Shown here piece after piece: positions 18,781 through 27,471 of a stretch of 64,000 nt of DNA. The stretch's first letter is position 1. Every line of letters begins with the position of its first letter. Source of the stretch: Bradyrhizobium niftali (GTDB lineage Bacteria > Pseudomonadota > Alphaproteobacteria > Rhizobiales > Xanthobacteraceae); contig NZ_SPQT01000037.1 in NCBI RefSeq assembly GCF_004571025.1, forward strand, positions 1 to 64,000, in the 5' to 3' direction. The translations under genes were made by a program, and so were the position numbers. Below the pieces are notes generated by a model. The model did no database searches and was not told the DNA's origin. It saw only the letters and a program-made list of their open reading frames with translations.

Positions 18781-19635
18781 GACCTGCGCAGCAATTTACA
18801 TAACGAAAGCAGCCCATGTGGCCGCTTGCCGCCGAGAGCAATATCGACGTTTACCCCTCGGATAGTAGCCACTCGGCATGTTTGCGATCAGCGGCAGCCG
18901 CTCCGGGGCGACGCGCCGGATAGCGCGCAGCCAATCCACTGCACGTTTATGACTGAGTGACCTCACGCCCCCCGGCTCGTGCCGGCTTTTTGACCGCGCA
19001 GGACTGGCCATTCGGATCGCGCATCAGTTGCTTTCGAACCCGAATACGCCACGCCGCTTACCGGGGCCCGCTCCACGCTGGGTTCTCGTACCGAAGACGA
19101 TTGTGTCCGTTTCGTCAAAATGCGCTACCAAGCCTTCATCAGGCCCATTAGCCTGTAAGCGTCTAAACTAGACTGAATTGGCGAGTTCGACAGAAAGCAG
19201 CGCGGATGCGACTCGGCGTCTATATCAAGGAGCTTTCCCTATCACGTGCCGCTGGCTCAATAGTTAGCCCCCGGGGATCACAAGGTAAGGCACCCGGCTT
19301 TCCTGCGAGGCCCGTCGCCTCAGGGTACGGTAAGACTTTAGCGATAGAGCGTCCTCGGGTGACCTACCAGCATTGGTGGTCATGCACAGCAATCGAGAAA
19401 CTGCCGGTCAAACTTGAAGATATGCGCGTTTACCCCGCTAATCCTGGGCAGGTTGAACTTCCCCGCTGCTCCGCTGGGTGCCCGGATGGATAGCTGATTA
19501 CGGTGCCTCCTCAGCATAGATTGCCCGCGGTGCTTCTCACCTCAGTTAAGCAAGTGATGGGTTCTGGGATCTGACGCTGAGGTCGATCGTATATCGGTCG
19601 TTCGATGCGCACCACGGCTGCCGTGAGCAATACCA
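18781..19635. other. Gene-poor stretch next to truncated trbF
   Basis: About 850 bases with only short overlapping frames. It replaces the 3' end of trbF and the expected trbG-trbI genes, so a deletion junction lies near 19636. Confidence 0.45.
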
Positions 19636-20097
19636 CTACGTTGTAAACCGTCGAGAACAGCGCTCGCGCGCGTAGTCGTTCAGCGCCACAGCGCCCGCCG
19701 TGGTCGTGAAATCGTACGCCTTCAGCCAGTTCTCCCGCACGATGATCGGGTCGGCCGGAAGCGCGCGCACCATCGCGATGAAATGGGCGAGATACCAGGC
19801 GATCTGCGGATCACTTGGTCTAAAATCAGCCACAGCGGGCGCAACGGCTTGTGCCTCACCGAACTTGTCGACCTGCACCACCCAGGGAACGACGGTGCCG
19901 TGCGTGGATTGCCAGACGAGCGCGCCGGCGAGGCCGCAGCTGAGGACCAGCGAACCGAAGGCCATCAGCCGCCAGTTCTTGGCCTGCACGCGCGCTGAAC
20001 CGATGCGATCGTCCCAAACTTGGGCCGCACGCTGATAGGGGGTTTCGGGTTCGGGCGTGCGGCCGTACCGGACCGACGACCGCCTGAAGACTGACAT
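19636..20097 (-). pseudogene. trbF: Conjugal transfer protein TrbF, 3'-truncated
   Basis: 153 residues against ~220-230 for complete TrbF, the VirB8-like bitopic inner-membrane scaffold of the mating channel. It begins MSVFRRSSVRYGRTPEPETPY, has one membrane helix (LMAFGSLVLSCGLAGALVW) and enters the periplasmic domain (VVPWVVQVDKFGEA...), then breaks off at YARERCSRRFTT. The start lies 3 bases after the trbL stop. The C-terminal third is missing and no trbG/trbI follow, so a functional channel cannot be made from this locus. Confidence 0.8.
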
Positions 20098-20100
20098 TGA

Positions 20101-21462
20101 TTATTCTCCTTCTGAGAGGTCGACGGAGTGACCGCCGCCATGGCTGTCGCCGGATTTGAGGGCGTGGGCCGCCGTCTGCGCACCGTGAACAATCGTCTGA
20201 TTGCGTTTGACACGTTGAGCCCAGGCGGGCGGACCGCTCTCGCTCGCCGCTTGAGGCGTGGCTCCATCGTTTGCGGCCCCGCCACGCTCGATGGTCCCCA
20301 TGGTCGAGGAGCCACCGGTGTTTGCGACACCGGCACGGGCGCCAGAGGTGAAGCTCTCCGTCATTGCCCCCGCTGCTTGCGCAGCGGCGCGTCTGGCGGG
20401 AGCTGCCGCGGCGCTGGCAGCAGCACGGCCGGCGCCGCCGATACCTGAGGCAACGCCGCCAGCGCCGGACTGACCGGCTGATGCGAGGCTGTAGGCGGAG
20501 GACATGCCACCCGCCATCGCCGCACCACCGCGTGCGGCGGCCGCAGCACCCGAGGTCGCGGCCATCGCTCCCCGCCCCGCGAGCCCAAGCGCGGCGCCAC
20601 CCGCCATCGCCGTGCCGGCGACGGCGAGCCCCGTGCCGACCGCAGCGCCCGCGCCAAGCTGCGGCGCCCCTGAGACTAGACCGGTCGCGATACCCGGACC
20701 GAAGATGCCGAGGCCGAGCATGGCGAGTGCCGCGAGCACGACGGAGAGCGCCTGCTCGATCGTCGGCTGGCCGCCGGCATAGGCGGTCGTGAACTGGGAG
20801 AACAGCCCGGTGCCGATGCCGACGATGACGGCGAGCAACATGACCTTCACGCCGGAGGCGACGACGTTGCCCAGCACCTTCTCTGCCAGGAAGGCGGTCT
20901 TGTTGAAGAGCGCGAAGGGAATGAGGATGAAGCCGGCGAGCGTCGTCAGCTTGAACTCGATCAAGGTGACGAACAGCTGCACCGCAAGAATGAAGAAGGC
21001 GATCAGCACAAGAAGCCAGGACACCATCAGCACGGCGATCTGGACAAAATTGGCGAAGAAGCTGGTAAAACCCATCGTCTGGCTTGCCGCATCTAGCAGC
21101 GGTTGCCCGGCGTCGAGGCCGACCTGTGCGAGCCGGCCGGGCCGCAGGAAGTCCGCGGTCGAGATCGACGAGCCGCCGGCCTTCAGACCGAGGCCGGCGA
21201 AGCTGTTGAAGATGACGCCCGAGAGGCTGTTGAAGTTGGTGATGATGAAGGCAAAGAAGCCAATATAGAGTGTCTTCTTCACCAGTCGCTGGAGAATGTC
21301 CTCGTCGGCGCCCCAGGCCCAGAATACTCCGGCCAAAGCGATGTCGATGACGATCAGCGTCGAGGCAAGATAGGTGACCTCGCCTTTCACCAGGCCGAAA
21401 CCTGAATCGATGTAGGTGGTGTAGGTATTGAGGAAGGTGTCGATGACGCCGACGTTGTTCAT
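20101..21462 (-). CDS. trbL: Conjugal transfer protein TrbL
   Basis: 453 residues from the ATG at 21462, with GGAGG nearby; a longer open frame upstream runs through trbK in another frame and is not used. TrbL is the VirB6-like polytopic inner-membrane subunit. It begins MNNVGVIDTFLNTYTTYID, has six or more membrane segments (TLIVIDIALAGVFWAWG, IAVLMVSWLLVLIAFFILA, VMLLAVIVGIGTGLF) and ends in a long Ala/Gly-rich hydrophilic tail, typical for the family. It overlaps trbK by 4 bases. The gene itself is intact although the module around it is broken. Confidence 0.9.
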   Translation of the reverse strand: MNNVGVIDTFLNTYTTYIDSGFGLVKGEVTYLASTLIVIDIALAGVFWAWGADEDILQRLVKKTLYIGFFAFIITNFNSLSGVIFNSFAGLGLKAGGSSISTADFLRPGRLAQVGLDAGQPLLDAASQTMGFTSFFANFVQIAVLMVSWLLVLIAFFILAVQLFVTLIEFKLTTLAGFILIPFALFNKTAFLAEKVLGNVVASGVKVMLLAVIVGIGTGLFSQFTTAYAGGQPTIEQALSVVLAALAMLGLGIFGPGIATGLVSGAPQLGAGAAVGTGLAVAGTAMAGGAALGLAGRGAMAATSGAAAAARGGAAMAGGMSSAYSLASAGQSGAGGVASGIGGAGRAAASAAAAPARRAAAQAAGAMTESFTSGARAGVANTGGSSTMGTIERGGAANDGATPQAASESGPPAWAQRVKRNQTIVHGAQTAAHALKSGDSHGGGHSVDLSEGE

Positions 21463-21779
21463 GGCGTGCCTCCTTCCCTGGCGTTCGTCGTCGAAGACGT
21501 GGCCGGCGCGACCTGCGGCAGCAGAGGCCGCGCCGGCCTGCCGAAGAAGCGCGCGCGGTTCTCCTCCCAGACCGCCTGGCAGAGCGGATCTTCGGCATCC
21601 TCTGGCCCAAGCGCGCGGCAGCGGCGCAGCTCGGCCGAGAGATCGTCGGGTGCAGAGATGGCGGGGGCCTCGGATACTGGCCGCGGCGCCGGGCGCCGAT
21701 GGATGTAGGACAGCGTGGCCATGAAGACGGCCAACAGGGCGACCATCGCGACTGCGCGCCAAAAATCCGAGCGATCCAT
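21459..21779 (-). CDS. trbK: Putative entry-exclusion protein TrbK-alt
   Basis: 106 residues. One N-terminal membrane helix (FWRAVAMVALLAVFMATLSYI) precedes a polar periplasmic domain with two Cys (LRRCRALGPEDAEDPLCQAVW), the signature of the alternative TrbK found between trbJ and trbL in alphaproteobacterial conjugative elements. It would prevent redundant transfer into cells already carrying the element. ATG-TGA overlap with trbL indicates coupled translation. Confidence 0.8.
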   Translation of the reverse strand: MDRSDFWRAVAMVALLAVFMATLSYIHRRPAPRPVSEAPAISAPDDLSAELRRCRALGPEDAEDPLCQAVWEENRARFFGRPARPLLPQVAPATSSTTNAREGGTP

Positions 21780-21790
21780 CTTCGGCGCCC

Positions 21791-22140
21791 TTAGTTAGTG
21801 CTGAACATGGTGACGTTGCCGGGCTGGTAGCCGCCGCGCGTCGAAAAGATTTTATATTGCTGCCGCCCCTGCGATTCCGTCGCCGTCACACGGGCCTGCT
21901 CCAGCGCGTCCGCTCGTCCCTTCGCGGCGAGAACCGCGACAAGATCGGACAACTGCTGGGACTGCAAGGCAAGCAGCTGATTGCCGGCTTGGGCGGCCTG
22001 CAGCGCGCCACTTGCGGACTGGCTGGCCGACACCAGCGAGGTCATCGCACTGGAATTGGTCGGAATATTGCCGACGACGCCGGCCTGCACCTTCAGCGAG
22101 TCTTCGAACGCGCCGACCGAGTTCTGCCAACGGGTTTGTG
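21791..22140 (-). pseudogene. trbJ: TrbJ, C-terminal fragment
   Basis: The C-terminal ~115 residues of TrbJ (VirB5-like pilus protein): RWQNSVGAFEDSLKVQAG, the Gln/Ala-rich coiled segment (SASGALQAAQAGNQLLALQS) and the end NVTMFSTN. The sequence loses homology abruptly near 22140, where the N-terminal half and signal peptide should be. This is the breakpoint between the conjugation genes and the inserted region holding IS66 debris and the monooxygenase operon. Confidence 0.75.
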
Positions 22141-22584
22141 CAGGAAACGAGTTAGTTCAACAAATATTCAGTCGTCGTAGGGGGCGAGCGTAGCGCAGAA
22201 AAAAAATACTGGCTGTATCGAAAGCGTGCTGATCGGACCTGCGACAGGTTGCGTCAATCAGGCGGTGGCTGCGCTGCCTCGCCGGCCGGACATTCGGTTC
22301 CAACGAACGACTTTTGAGCGAAACTGTTGGCCCATTTCGGACCTTCCACTGTTGTCGCTACAGACGAGTCGGCTCTGAGTTAGATCAAGAGTTTTGGGGG
22401 TCGCCTCGATGTGGCGTGTGATGCTTCACCTGTGAAGAGTTCAGGCTGCACAGCCGGCGAATCGCCGGTAAAACGGATCATCATGGGTGAAGCCAAGTGA
22501 CGAAAGCGTCTGCCATGTATCCGCGGTTCCGGCGATCCGGCCGGCAGATGCTGCTGGACTTCACACGGTGACCACAAGAAGCCA
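22141..22584. other. Junction region next to broken trbJ
   Basis: About 440 bases with several small hairpins (for example GCCGGCGAATCGCCGG near 22452) and no gene I can name. It starts at the point where trbJ is cut. Confidence 0.4.
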
Positions 22585-23151
22585 GTGGTCATTGACCTGC
22601 ACAACACAGGCCTGACCGGCAAGCACGACAAGTGTTACATGGCAGCGACGGGAGCTTGCGACACCAAGGTTCTCGGGCGAGCATCTGATCAGCCAGAGCG
22701 TTTTGAAGATACTTGCCGAGAAGCAGACGAGCTCAGCGGATTACCTTGGCAGAAGCCCGGTGAGAAGAAAACGCTGGGTTTCGGCAGTCTGACCACGAAC
22801 GCCCTCTGCAGGCGACATAACAGCCAACTCTTGCCGATCGACACTGTCGGCGAGAGGCTATTCGAGGCGATCCAAAAGTGCGGGACGACCGATACCGGGC
22901 CTGGCCTACTATTCTTGTTATCCGGCCACGACGTAGAGCGCTGGATGTTGCGATCGTTGGTGATTTTTGGGGTCTCTGGCAACTTCGCGATCGACGGCGC
23001 CGTCATCGACCAGAACTTTGTCGACCGGCTGCGCATCATCGCGCTACCTAGCGTCTGCACGAACTGCTGCCCTGGGAATGGAAGCTCCTGCACCAAGCCG
23101 ACAAGCCTGGCGATCAGCAGGCCGCCTGACCTTCACGCAAAGCTATCATAG
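22585..23151 (+). CDS. Hypothetical protein, possibly HNH-like, C terminus degraded
   Basis: 188 residues in the open frame. The Cys/His pattern CYMAATGACDTK...LCRRHN, with a downstream PIDTVGERLF and GHDVERWMLRSL, resembles hypothetical proteins with an HNH-type zinc fold (C-x-C ... LC--HN--L-PLD ... ERW-LK). After VDRLRIIALPS the sequence becomes Cys/Ser-rich and unlike the rest, so a late frameshift is likely. It is the only plus-strand gene in an otherwise minus-strand region and lies beside IS66 debris. Function unknown. Confidence 0.4.
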   Translation: MVIDLHNTGLTGKHDKCYMAATGACDTKVLGRASDQPERFEDTCREADELSGLPWQKPGEKKTLGFGSLTTNALCRRHNSQLLPIDTVGERLFEAIQKCGTTDTGPGLLFLLSGHDVERWMLRSLVIFGVSGNFAIDGAVIDQNFVDRLRIIALPSVCTNCCPGNGSSCTKPTSLAISRPPDLHAKLS

Positions 23152-23339
23152 AGCTCGCTGTGCCCGCGCGCATGCGTCAATCAGCCGACCTTCGTCGTAC
23201 GCGTACGGGAAGTCTGCATGTCCGGTTTGACGAGCGGCGACTGGAAACGGAACTATGGCGCGAACTGCGACACCGGCAACTGGCGAAAGCAGCCGGACCA
23301 GTAAAGCCTCGCGACCTACGGTCACCGCGCCAGCCGTCG

Positions 23340-23722
23340 ACTCTACCGAGCTCGATGCGTCCGTCGTCGAGGACGCGCGTCAGGCCGCTCCAATGATTGA
23401 GAGCATAGCGGATGTCCTCGGCGAGCGTCGAGCCGCTGGAGATCATCGACAGCTGGTTTTCGAACCACGGCTTCAGCGCGGCGATGATGGGCTGCGAATG
23501 CTCCCTGCGCGCGGCCAGCCGAATTTCCTGCGATGATCCGCGCACCGTGGCCTCGATCGCATAGAGCTGTGCGATCTGGTGAACCGCGGCCTCGGCGATC
23601 GGCGATTTGCTGTTGCGCGCCAGCTTGACGAAGCGCCGACGCAATTGACTCCAGCAATGCACGAGCGTCCATGAGACCTGCGGTCGAACAACCTTGGCGA
23701 GCCGATCATAGCGCACCCGCAT
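23340..23722 (-). mobile_element. IS66-family transposase remnant (TnpC C-terminal part)
   Basis: The minus frame has the IS66 landmarks HCWSQLRRRFVKLA, AQLYAIEATVRGSS, ALKPWFENQLSMISSGS, EDIRYALNHWSGLTR and LDDGRIEL, normally followed by the NAERAIR block. Here the frame is lost right after DDGRIEL. Both the N-terminal half and the end are absent, so it is inactive. It sits between the broken trbJ and the monooxygenase operon. Confidence 0.75.
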
Positions 23723-23772
23723 GACTTTCCTGATAATGGCTCACACCTAAGCCCCCAATGATTGACGGCTTG

Positions 23773-24285
23773 CTATTTTGATTCCTTCACAACCACGTTG
23801 AGGGTCTGTACCGTCTCGGAGATTGTGTGATGCTGCGGATCCGCCCAATAGAGTCTTATTGTGTGCCGGCCAGGCTTGGCAGGGAGATCGAAAACATAGA
23901 GATAGCGGCCATCACCAAGCTGGATCAGCTGGTCTGCCATTGGCATGAGCTCGGTTTCGTCCATCGCAACATGCAGATGAACCCTCGGATTAGCAGAGCT
24001 CATGGTCATTTCTGCGATGTTATCGTCGGCTTGGAAAACGAAAGCAACACGCTCGCCGATGGTATTACCCGATTGCGGCAGGAGGATCTTCAATGCGGGC
24101 AGCTCGCCGGTATTTCCCGATCTCGCAACAGGCGCACCGTCAGACCCGCGCATATGGTGCATGCCCGGCTCATGGTGTTGTGCGTGGGCTGGAGCCGCGA
24201 CCAGAGCGCCAGCCACAAGAATCATGCACCAAATGAGCTGTTCGAATCGATCGCCAAACCGGTTGGGACGGGATGATATTTGCAT
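23773..24285 (-). CDS. Periplasmic DUF4399-like protein, last gene of the CuMMO operon
   Basis: 170 residues from the ATG at 24285, preceded by AAGGAGG; the longer open frame upstream is not used. A signal peptide (LIWCMILVAGALVAAPAHAQ) leads to a Met/His-rich stretch (HHEPGMHHM), a plausible copper-binding arm. The domain then has LKILLPQSGNTIGERVAF and ends in RLYWADPQHHTIS, a beta-sandwich like the DUF4399 family. It lies 43 bases after the CopD-cytochrome gene on the same strand. A role in copper delivery or sensing in the periplasm is inferred from the His/Met residues and the context. Confidence 0.7.
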   Translation of the reverse strand: MQISSRPNRFGDRFEQLIWCMILVAGALVAAPAHAQHHEPGMHHMRGSDGAPVARSGNTGELPALKILLPQSGNTIGERVAFVFQADDNIAEMTMSSANPRVHLHVAMDETELMPMADQLIQLGDGRYLYVFDLPAKPGRHTIRLYWADPQHHTISETVQTLNVVVKESK

Positions 24286-24328
24286 GCTTTCCTCCTTGGT
24301 TTGCGAGCCCTGAAAGATTTCCACTAAT

Positions 24329-26320
24329 TCAGTGCACATGTTGAGCGGGTGGCGGGAGAATTTTGGACTCCCTATTGAGAACTCGGACCCGCGAGACCAG
24401 CTCGTCGGAATTTTCCCAACCACATTCGTCCTCCTCCTGCAACCAGCGCGCACGGATATATCCGAACCTGTCGATTAGGAATTCCATAGAACGTCTTCCC
24501 ATTTCCAAACGCTTGGGATCTCCACGATTTGTAGTGCTCCGGGAGAGCAGATCGTAACTTTCTCTAACCTCTTGTGCTCCATGCCGGACATTCGGGACGC
24601 CCGCCGCCAGCTTTGCGTCCGGCGACACGATAATCGCCCACAATCGTTCTTTCCGGAATCTTTTCTGCTCAAGGCGTAGCTGTTTGACGCGCATTGCGTC
24701 GGACTTTTCGGGAAACACGAGCAGCACATTGCTTTGCTCACGGAAGTCCTTCAGTTCCCTCTCCGCCCCATTTTCGTCCTCTAAGAAAAAATTTGGAGCC
24801 CCCAGCCACGGATGATCGGGTATGATTTCAGGCGACAGGAGGCGCGCCTGAAACCCCTCTGAAAACGTCCGCAGGAAGTTGATCACATCCCAGCGGGCCT
24901 GTTCGTCCAATACATCAGCAAATCCGGGCATGCCGCTTTTTGGAATTCCATGGCTAAGCCACCAAAACATGTCGCCGACCGTGTGCAGCGCAGTATGCGG
25001 TTCGCTCAAATTCGCGGGCGGCTTGGGAAGTGTCGATGCCGCGGGACCATCGCCAAGCCCTCCGCTGCCGTGGCAATCCGCACAATTCTGGGCAAATAGA
25101 CGCTTTCCATTGGTTATTGATATCGTCGAATAGGCAACCGACGGGCGGCGGTAAGTATCGGGATAGGCTTGCACGGATATCTGCGACAGACCGCCTGCGA
25201 CCGAAATAACGGCGGCGGCGCCTGCCGCGACTGCTTTTACCTTTCGCCGCTTTCTCAAACAAACGAGCAGGCCCCAGAAGAGTGACAATAGTGCTAGTGA
25301 GAAGGCGCCCGCCGCGATAACGGGCGTCGGCCACGCCGGCCACGTGGCTTCGATCGAAAAGCGAAACGGCAGCCACCAGATGGGCTGATCATGTCGTGCT
25401 GGTATGACTGAAGAGAGCGCGGCTGCGCAGCCGACGATCAGAACACCGCAAAAGAATTCAGTTGCTGCCCATCCAGCTCCTGCAAGAAAAGCCGCGGGTC
25501 TTGCTCCTACGGTTTCCATGACGGGTAGGAAGCGCGTGCGAATCCGATTGGCCACCAACAGGATGCATGCAAGTAGAGCAAGCTTCGTTATAATTAGTTG
25601 ACCGTAGGTCGTGCCAAGCCACTCGCCAGCCGAACTAGCGGAGCTAAACGCGAGCACCAAACCTGATGCGACGACGACGACCACGAAACCGATTGCTAGT
25701 TGGGAGAAACGTCGCAGCGTCGCTGCGACATAGACGCGCCGAGTCTCCGTGGGGGTGACAGCGACCGAAGCCACCAGCCAGATCCAAGCCGGTAAGGCCC
25801 CAAGCCAAGCAGAAACCGCGAGCACGTGAAGTTGATAAGTCGGAACGAGCCAACGGCTGTCGTCTTCCCCGGCGGCGTGTCCAGCAAGTGGACCAATCAG
25901 CGCGATCAGTGCTGCTGTCCCGGCTGTCACGATTGAAGCTGAACGTTGCCGCTCCCTCGACCAGCCGCGAATTAGGATCGTTGTCGGCAGCAGCAAAAGA
26001 AGAGAGAGCGCTAACCTTGCAAGCGTGATCCGACCGTAATGTGTGTCAAATCCGAAGCTTTCCAGCGTCTGGCCAGCCGCTACTATCTCCAGTAGTGCCA
26101 TATCTGTCGCGATCGCGACTTGAGCGATAAATAACCCAGCGGTAACGAAGAGGTGAATGCTGGCTGCCCAGAGAAAGCCCACCTGCACTCGTCTTTGCCA
26201 AGCGGCAAGGAACGCATCGGAAGACGGCCCTGCCAGCAACAGAAAGAGTACTCCGCCTATGACCCATGCAAGCGCAATGTCAGCGATGGCCTTGCACAGA
26301 GCTGGAAACAATACCGTCAC
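24329..26320 (-). CDS. CopD-cytochrome c-redoxin-like fusion protein
   Basis: 663 residues in three parts. Residues ~1-350 are a CopD-type membrane domain (eight or so helices; conserved GHAAGEDDSRW, HVLAVSAWLGALP and TKLALLACILLVANR). Residues ~385-490 form a c-type cytochrome with haem motif CADCH (FAQNCADCHGSGGLGDG) and the Met loop SGMPGFADVLDEQARW. Residues ~500-660 look like a thioredoxin-fold DUF4174/redoxin-like domain (LVFPEKSDAMRVKQLRLEQ, FGYIRARWL) without a CxxC pair. CopD imports or senses copper; the haem domain suggests coupled electron transfer. It follows copC by 9 bases within the pmo operon. The three-part fusion is unusual. Confidence 0.75.
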   Translation of the reverse strand: MTVLFPALCKAIADIALAWVIGGVLFLLLAGPSSDAFLAAWQRRVQVGFLWAASIHLFVTAGLFIAQVAIATDMALLEIVAAGQTLESFGFDTHYGRITLARLALSLLLLLPTTILIRGWSRERQRSASIVTAGTAALIALIGPLAGHAAGEDDSRWLVPTYQLHVLAVSAWLGALPAWIWLVASVAVTPTETRRVYVAATLRRFSQLAIGFVVVVVASGLVLAFSSASSAGEWLGTTYGQLIITKLALLACILLVANRIRTRFLPVMETVGARPAAFLAGAGWAATEFFCGVLIVGCAAALSSVIPARHDQPIWWLPFRFSIEATWPAWPTPVIAAGAFSLALLSLFWGLLVCLRKRRKVKAVAAGAAAVISVAGGLSQISVQAYPDTYRRPSVAYSTISITNGKRLFAQNCADCHGSGGLGDGPAASTLPKPPANLSEPHTALHTVGDMFWWLSHGIPKSGMPGFADVLDEQARWDVINFLRTFSEGFQARLLSPEIIPDHPWLGAPNFFLEDENGAERELKDFREQSNVLLVFPEKSDAMRVKQLRLEQKRFRKERLWAIIVSPDAKLAAGVPNVRHGAQEVRESYDLLSRSTTNRGDPKRLEMGRRSMEFLIDRFGYIRARWLQEEDECGWENSDELVSRVRVLNRESKILPPPAQHVH

Positions 26321-26329
26321 TCCGCATGC

Positions 26330-26860
26330 CTAACGTTCCTCGACGGTGAACTGATAGCCGTAGTCCACCACATGCCCGTCTTGCGAGAGCACGCGGTAAT
26401 GAACCGAATAGCTGCCCGGTCTCATGTCAGATACTGCCGTTACCATGCACTTCGGATCATTGCCTGCTTTCAAATCGCCGAGCGTTAGCGACTGACCGTT
26501 GGCGTTCTTGAGCTCCACTTTCGAAAACTTGAGCTCTATGCGTTCGTTGAAGCACAGTTCGATCTGCTGCGGCGAATGAGCTAACACTGCCCGGCTCGCG
26601 GGATCTGACTTCACGAGAGCGGCATGTGCAGAGGCAGCCGTCGGCAGGCACACGAGGCCCACGCACAGCAACGTGATGCCAAGCGCTGATGCCGGACGCC
26701 TGCTTGCGGACGAGAGTTCTTTTACCGTTTCTTGAATCAGCCTAGTTCGCGCCCTGCCGGCTGCGGCAGTCAAGTTTGGCGTGCCAGCAGGATCAAGTGA
26801 TGGCCGCCCCGTCGCTACTCGGATGCAATCGCTCTTGTTTCCGTGATTTTCGTGAGACAT
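26330..26860 (-). CDS. copC: CopC-family periplasmic copper-binding protein
   Basis: 176 residues. After an unusually long polar N-terminal extension (~55 residues; an internal start may be the true one), a signal segment ends in TAASAHAALVKSDPASRAVL. The His following the cleavage site is the N-terminal Cu(II) ligand known in CopC, and the C-terminal HVVDYGYQF block carries the conserved His/Asp. It is a single beta-barrel that passes periplasmic copper to CopD, encoded directly downstream. Its place behind pmoB fits copper supply to the monooxygenase. Confidence 0.85.
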   Translation of the reverse strand: MSHENHGNKSDCIRVATGRPSLDPAGTPNLTAAAGRARTRLIQETVKELSSASRRPASALGITLLCVGLVCLPTAASAHAALVKSDPASRAVLAHSPQQIELCFNERIELKFSKVELKNANGQSLTLGDLKAGNDPKCMVTAVSDMRPGSYSVHYRVLSQDGHVVDYGYQFTVEER

Positions 26861-26904
26861 GAGTGTGACCCTTATTGCAAGACAGCGGCCGACAAAGTGC
26901 TAGC

Positions 26905-27471
26905 CTAGCTTTCCTTGCGCAACGTGGAGTACCAAAACAGGGCGGCTCCGGCTGCCAGCGTTCCTAGAACGATTGCGAAACTGTCCCTATATCGGACCCA
27001 AATCCCGTTGCCGTAACCAACCGAAAACGGAAATCTCGATACGTATTTCGGTCCGTCGCCGACTGTCACGAGGCCCACAAAGCGCCCGGATTCGGGGAAC
27101 GTGTACTGAAACGATAGTGAGCCTGTCGGATATTTTTTTGGCGGGATTCGAAGGACGGCCTCGCTGTCTACGTCGTTGCCGGCGTCTCGCAACAACCGCA
27201 CCTCGATGGGCAGATCACGTAGCACATCGCCGATGGCATCCAAGACGATGACGGTGCGGCCGATTTCCGGAATGTCCTCGCAAAATTCCTGATTCCCCTG
27301 CTTGGCCGGCTGGTATCCGGTAAAATGCATCATATAGGGCCCGGCGCGAAGCTTGCACACATCTTTCTCCATCGATACTCCCCCGTGTGCAATCGCTGGC
27401 CGCGCCCCACCGCAGTCTAGGATGAGGAGCAAAGATGCAATTCCAAGCACTGCGGCTTTTACGGTGTTCAA
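26905..27471 (-). CDS. Membrane-anchored periplasmic protein of the CuMMO operon
   Basis: 188 residues. A signal peptide ends near GGARPAIAHGG. The mature part holds two Cys (KDVCKLRAGPYMMHF and EFCEDIPEIG) with nearby His/Met, then a beta-rich domain (IPPKKYPTGSLSFQYTFPES), and the protein ends in one membrane helix (SFAIVLGTLAAGAALFWY) with a short cytosolic tail. The stop-start overlap with pmoB is 4 bases. Architecture and position recall PmoD, the copper chaperone-like protein of methanotroph operons, but I do not recognise it as a clear PmoD homologue. Copper binding is an inference. Confidence 0.65.
   Translation of the reverse strand: MNTVKAAVLGIASLLLILDCGGARPAIAHGGVSMEKDVCKLRAGPYMMHFTGYQPAKQGNQEFCEDIPEIGRTVIVLDAIGDVLRDLPIEVRLLRDAGNDVDSEAVLRIPPKKYPTGSLSFQYTFPESGRFVGLVTVGDGPKYVSRFPFSVGYGNGIWVRYRDSFAIVLGTLAAGAALFWYSTLRKES

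Noticed and set aside
19856..21610. 584-codon minus-strand frame across trbL
   Set aside because: It is trbL read one frame off; the translation is Arg-rich with no membrane segments, unlike TrbL.
23151..23310. Possible group II intron structural segment (CGTACGGGAAGTCTGCAT... region)
   Set aside because: The wording recalls intron sequence near a maturase, but I could not fold a domain V hairpin or find a reverse transcriptase.
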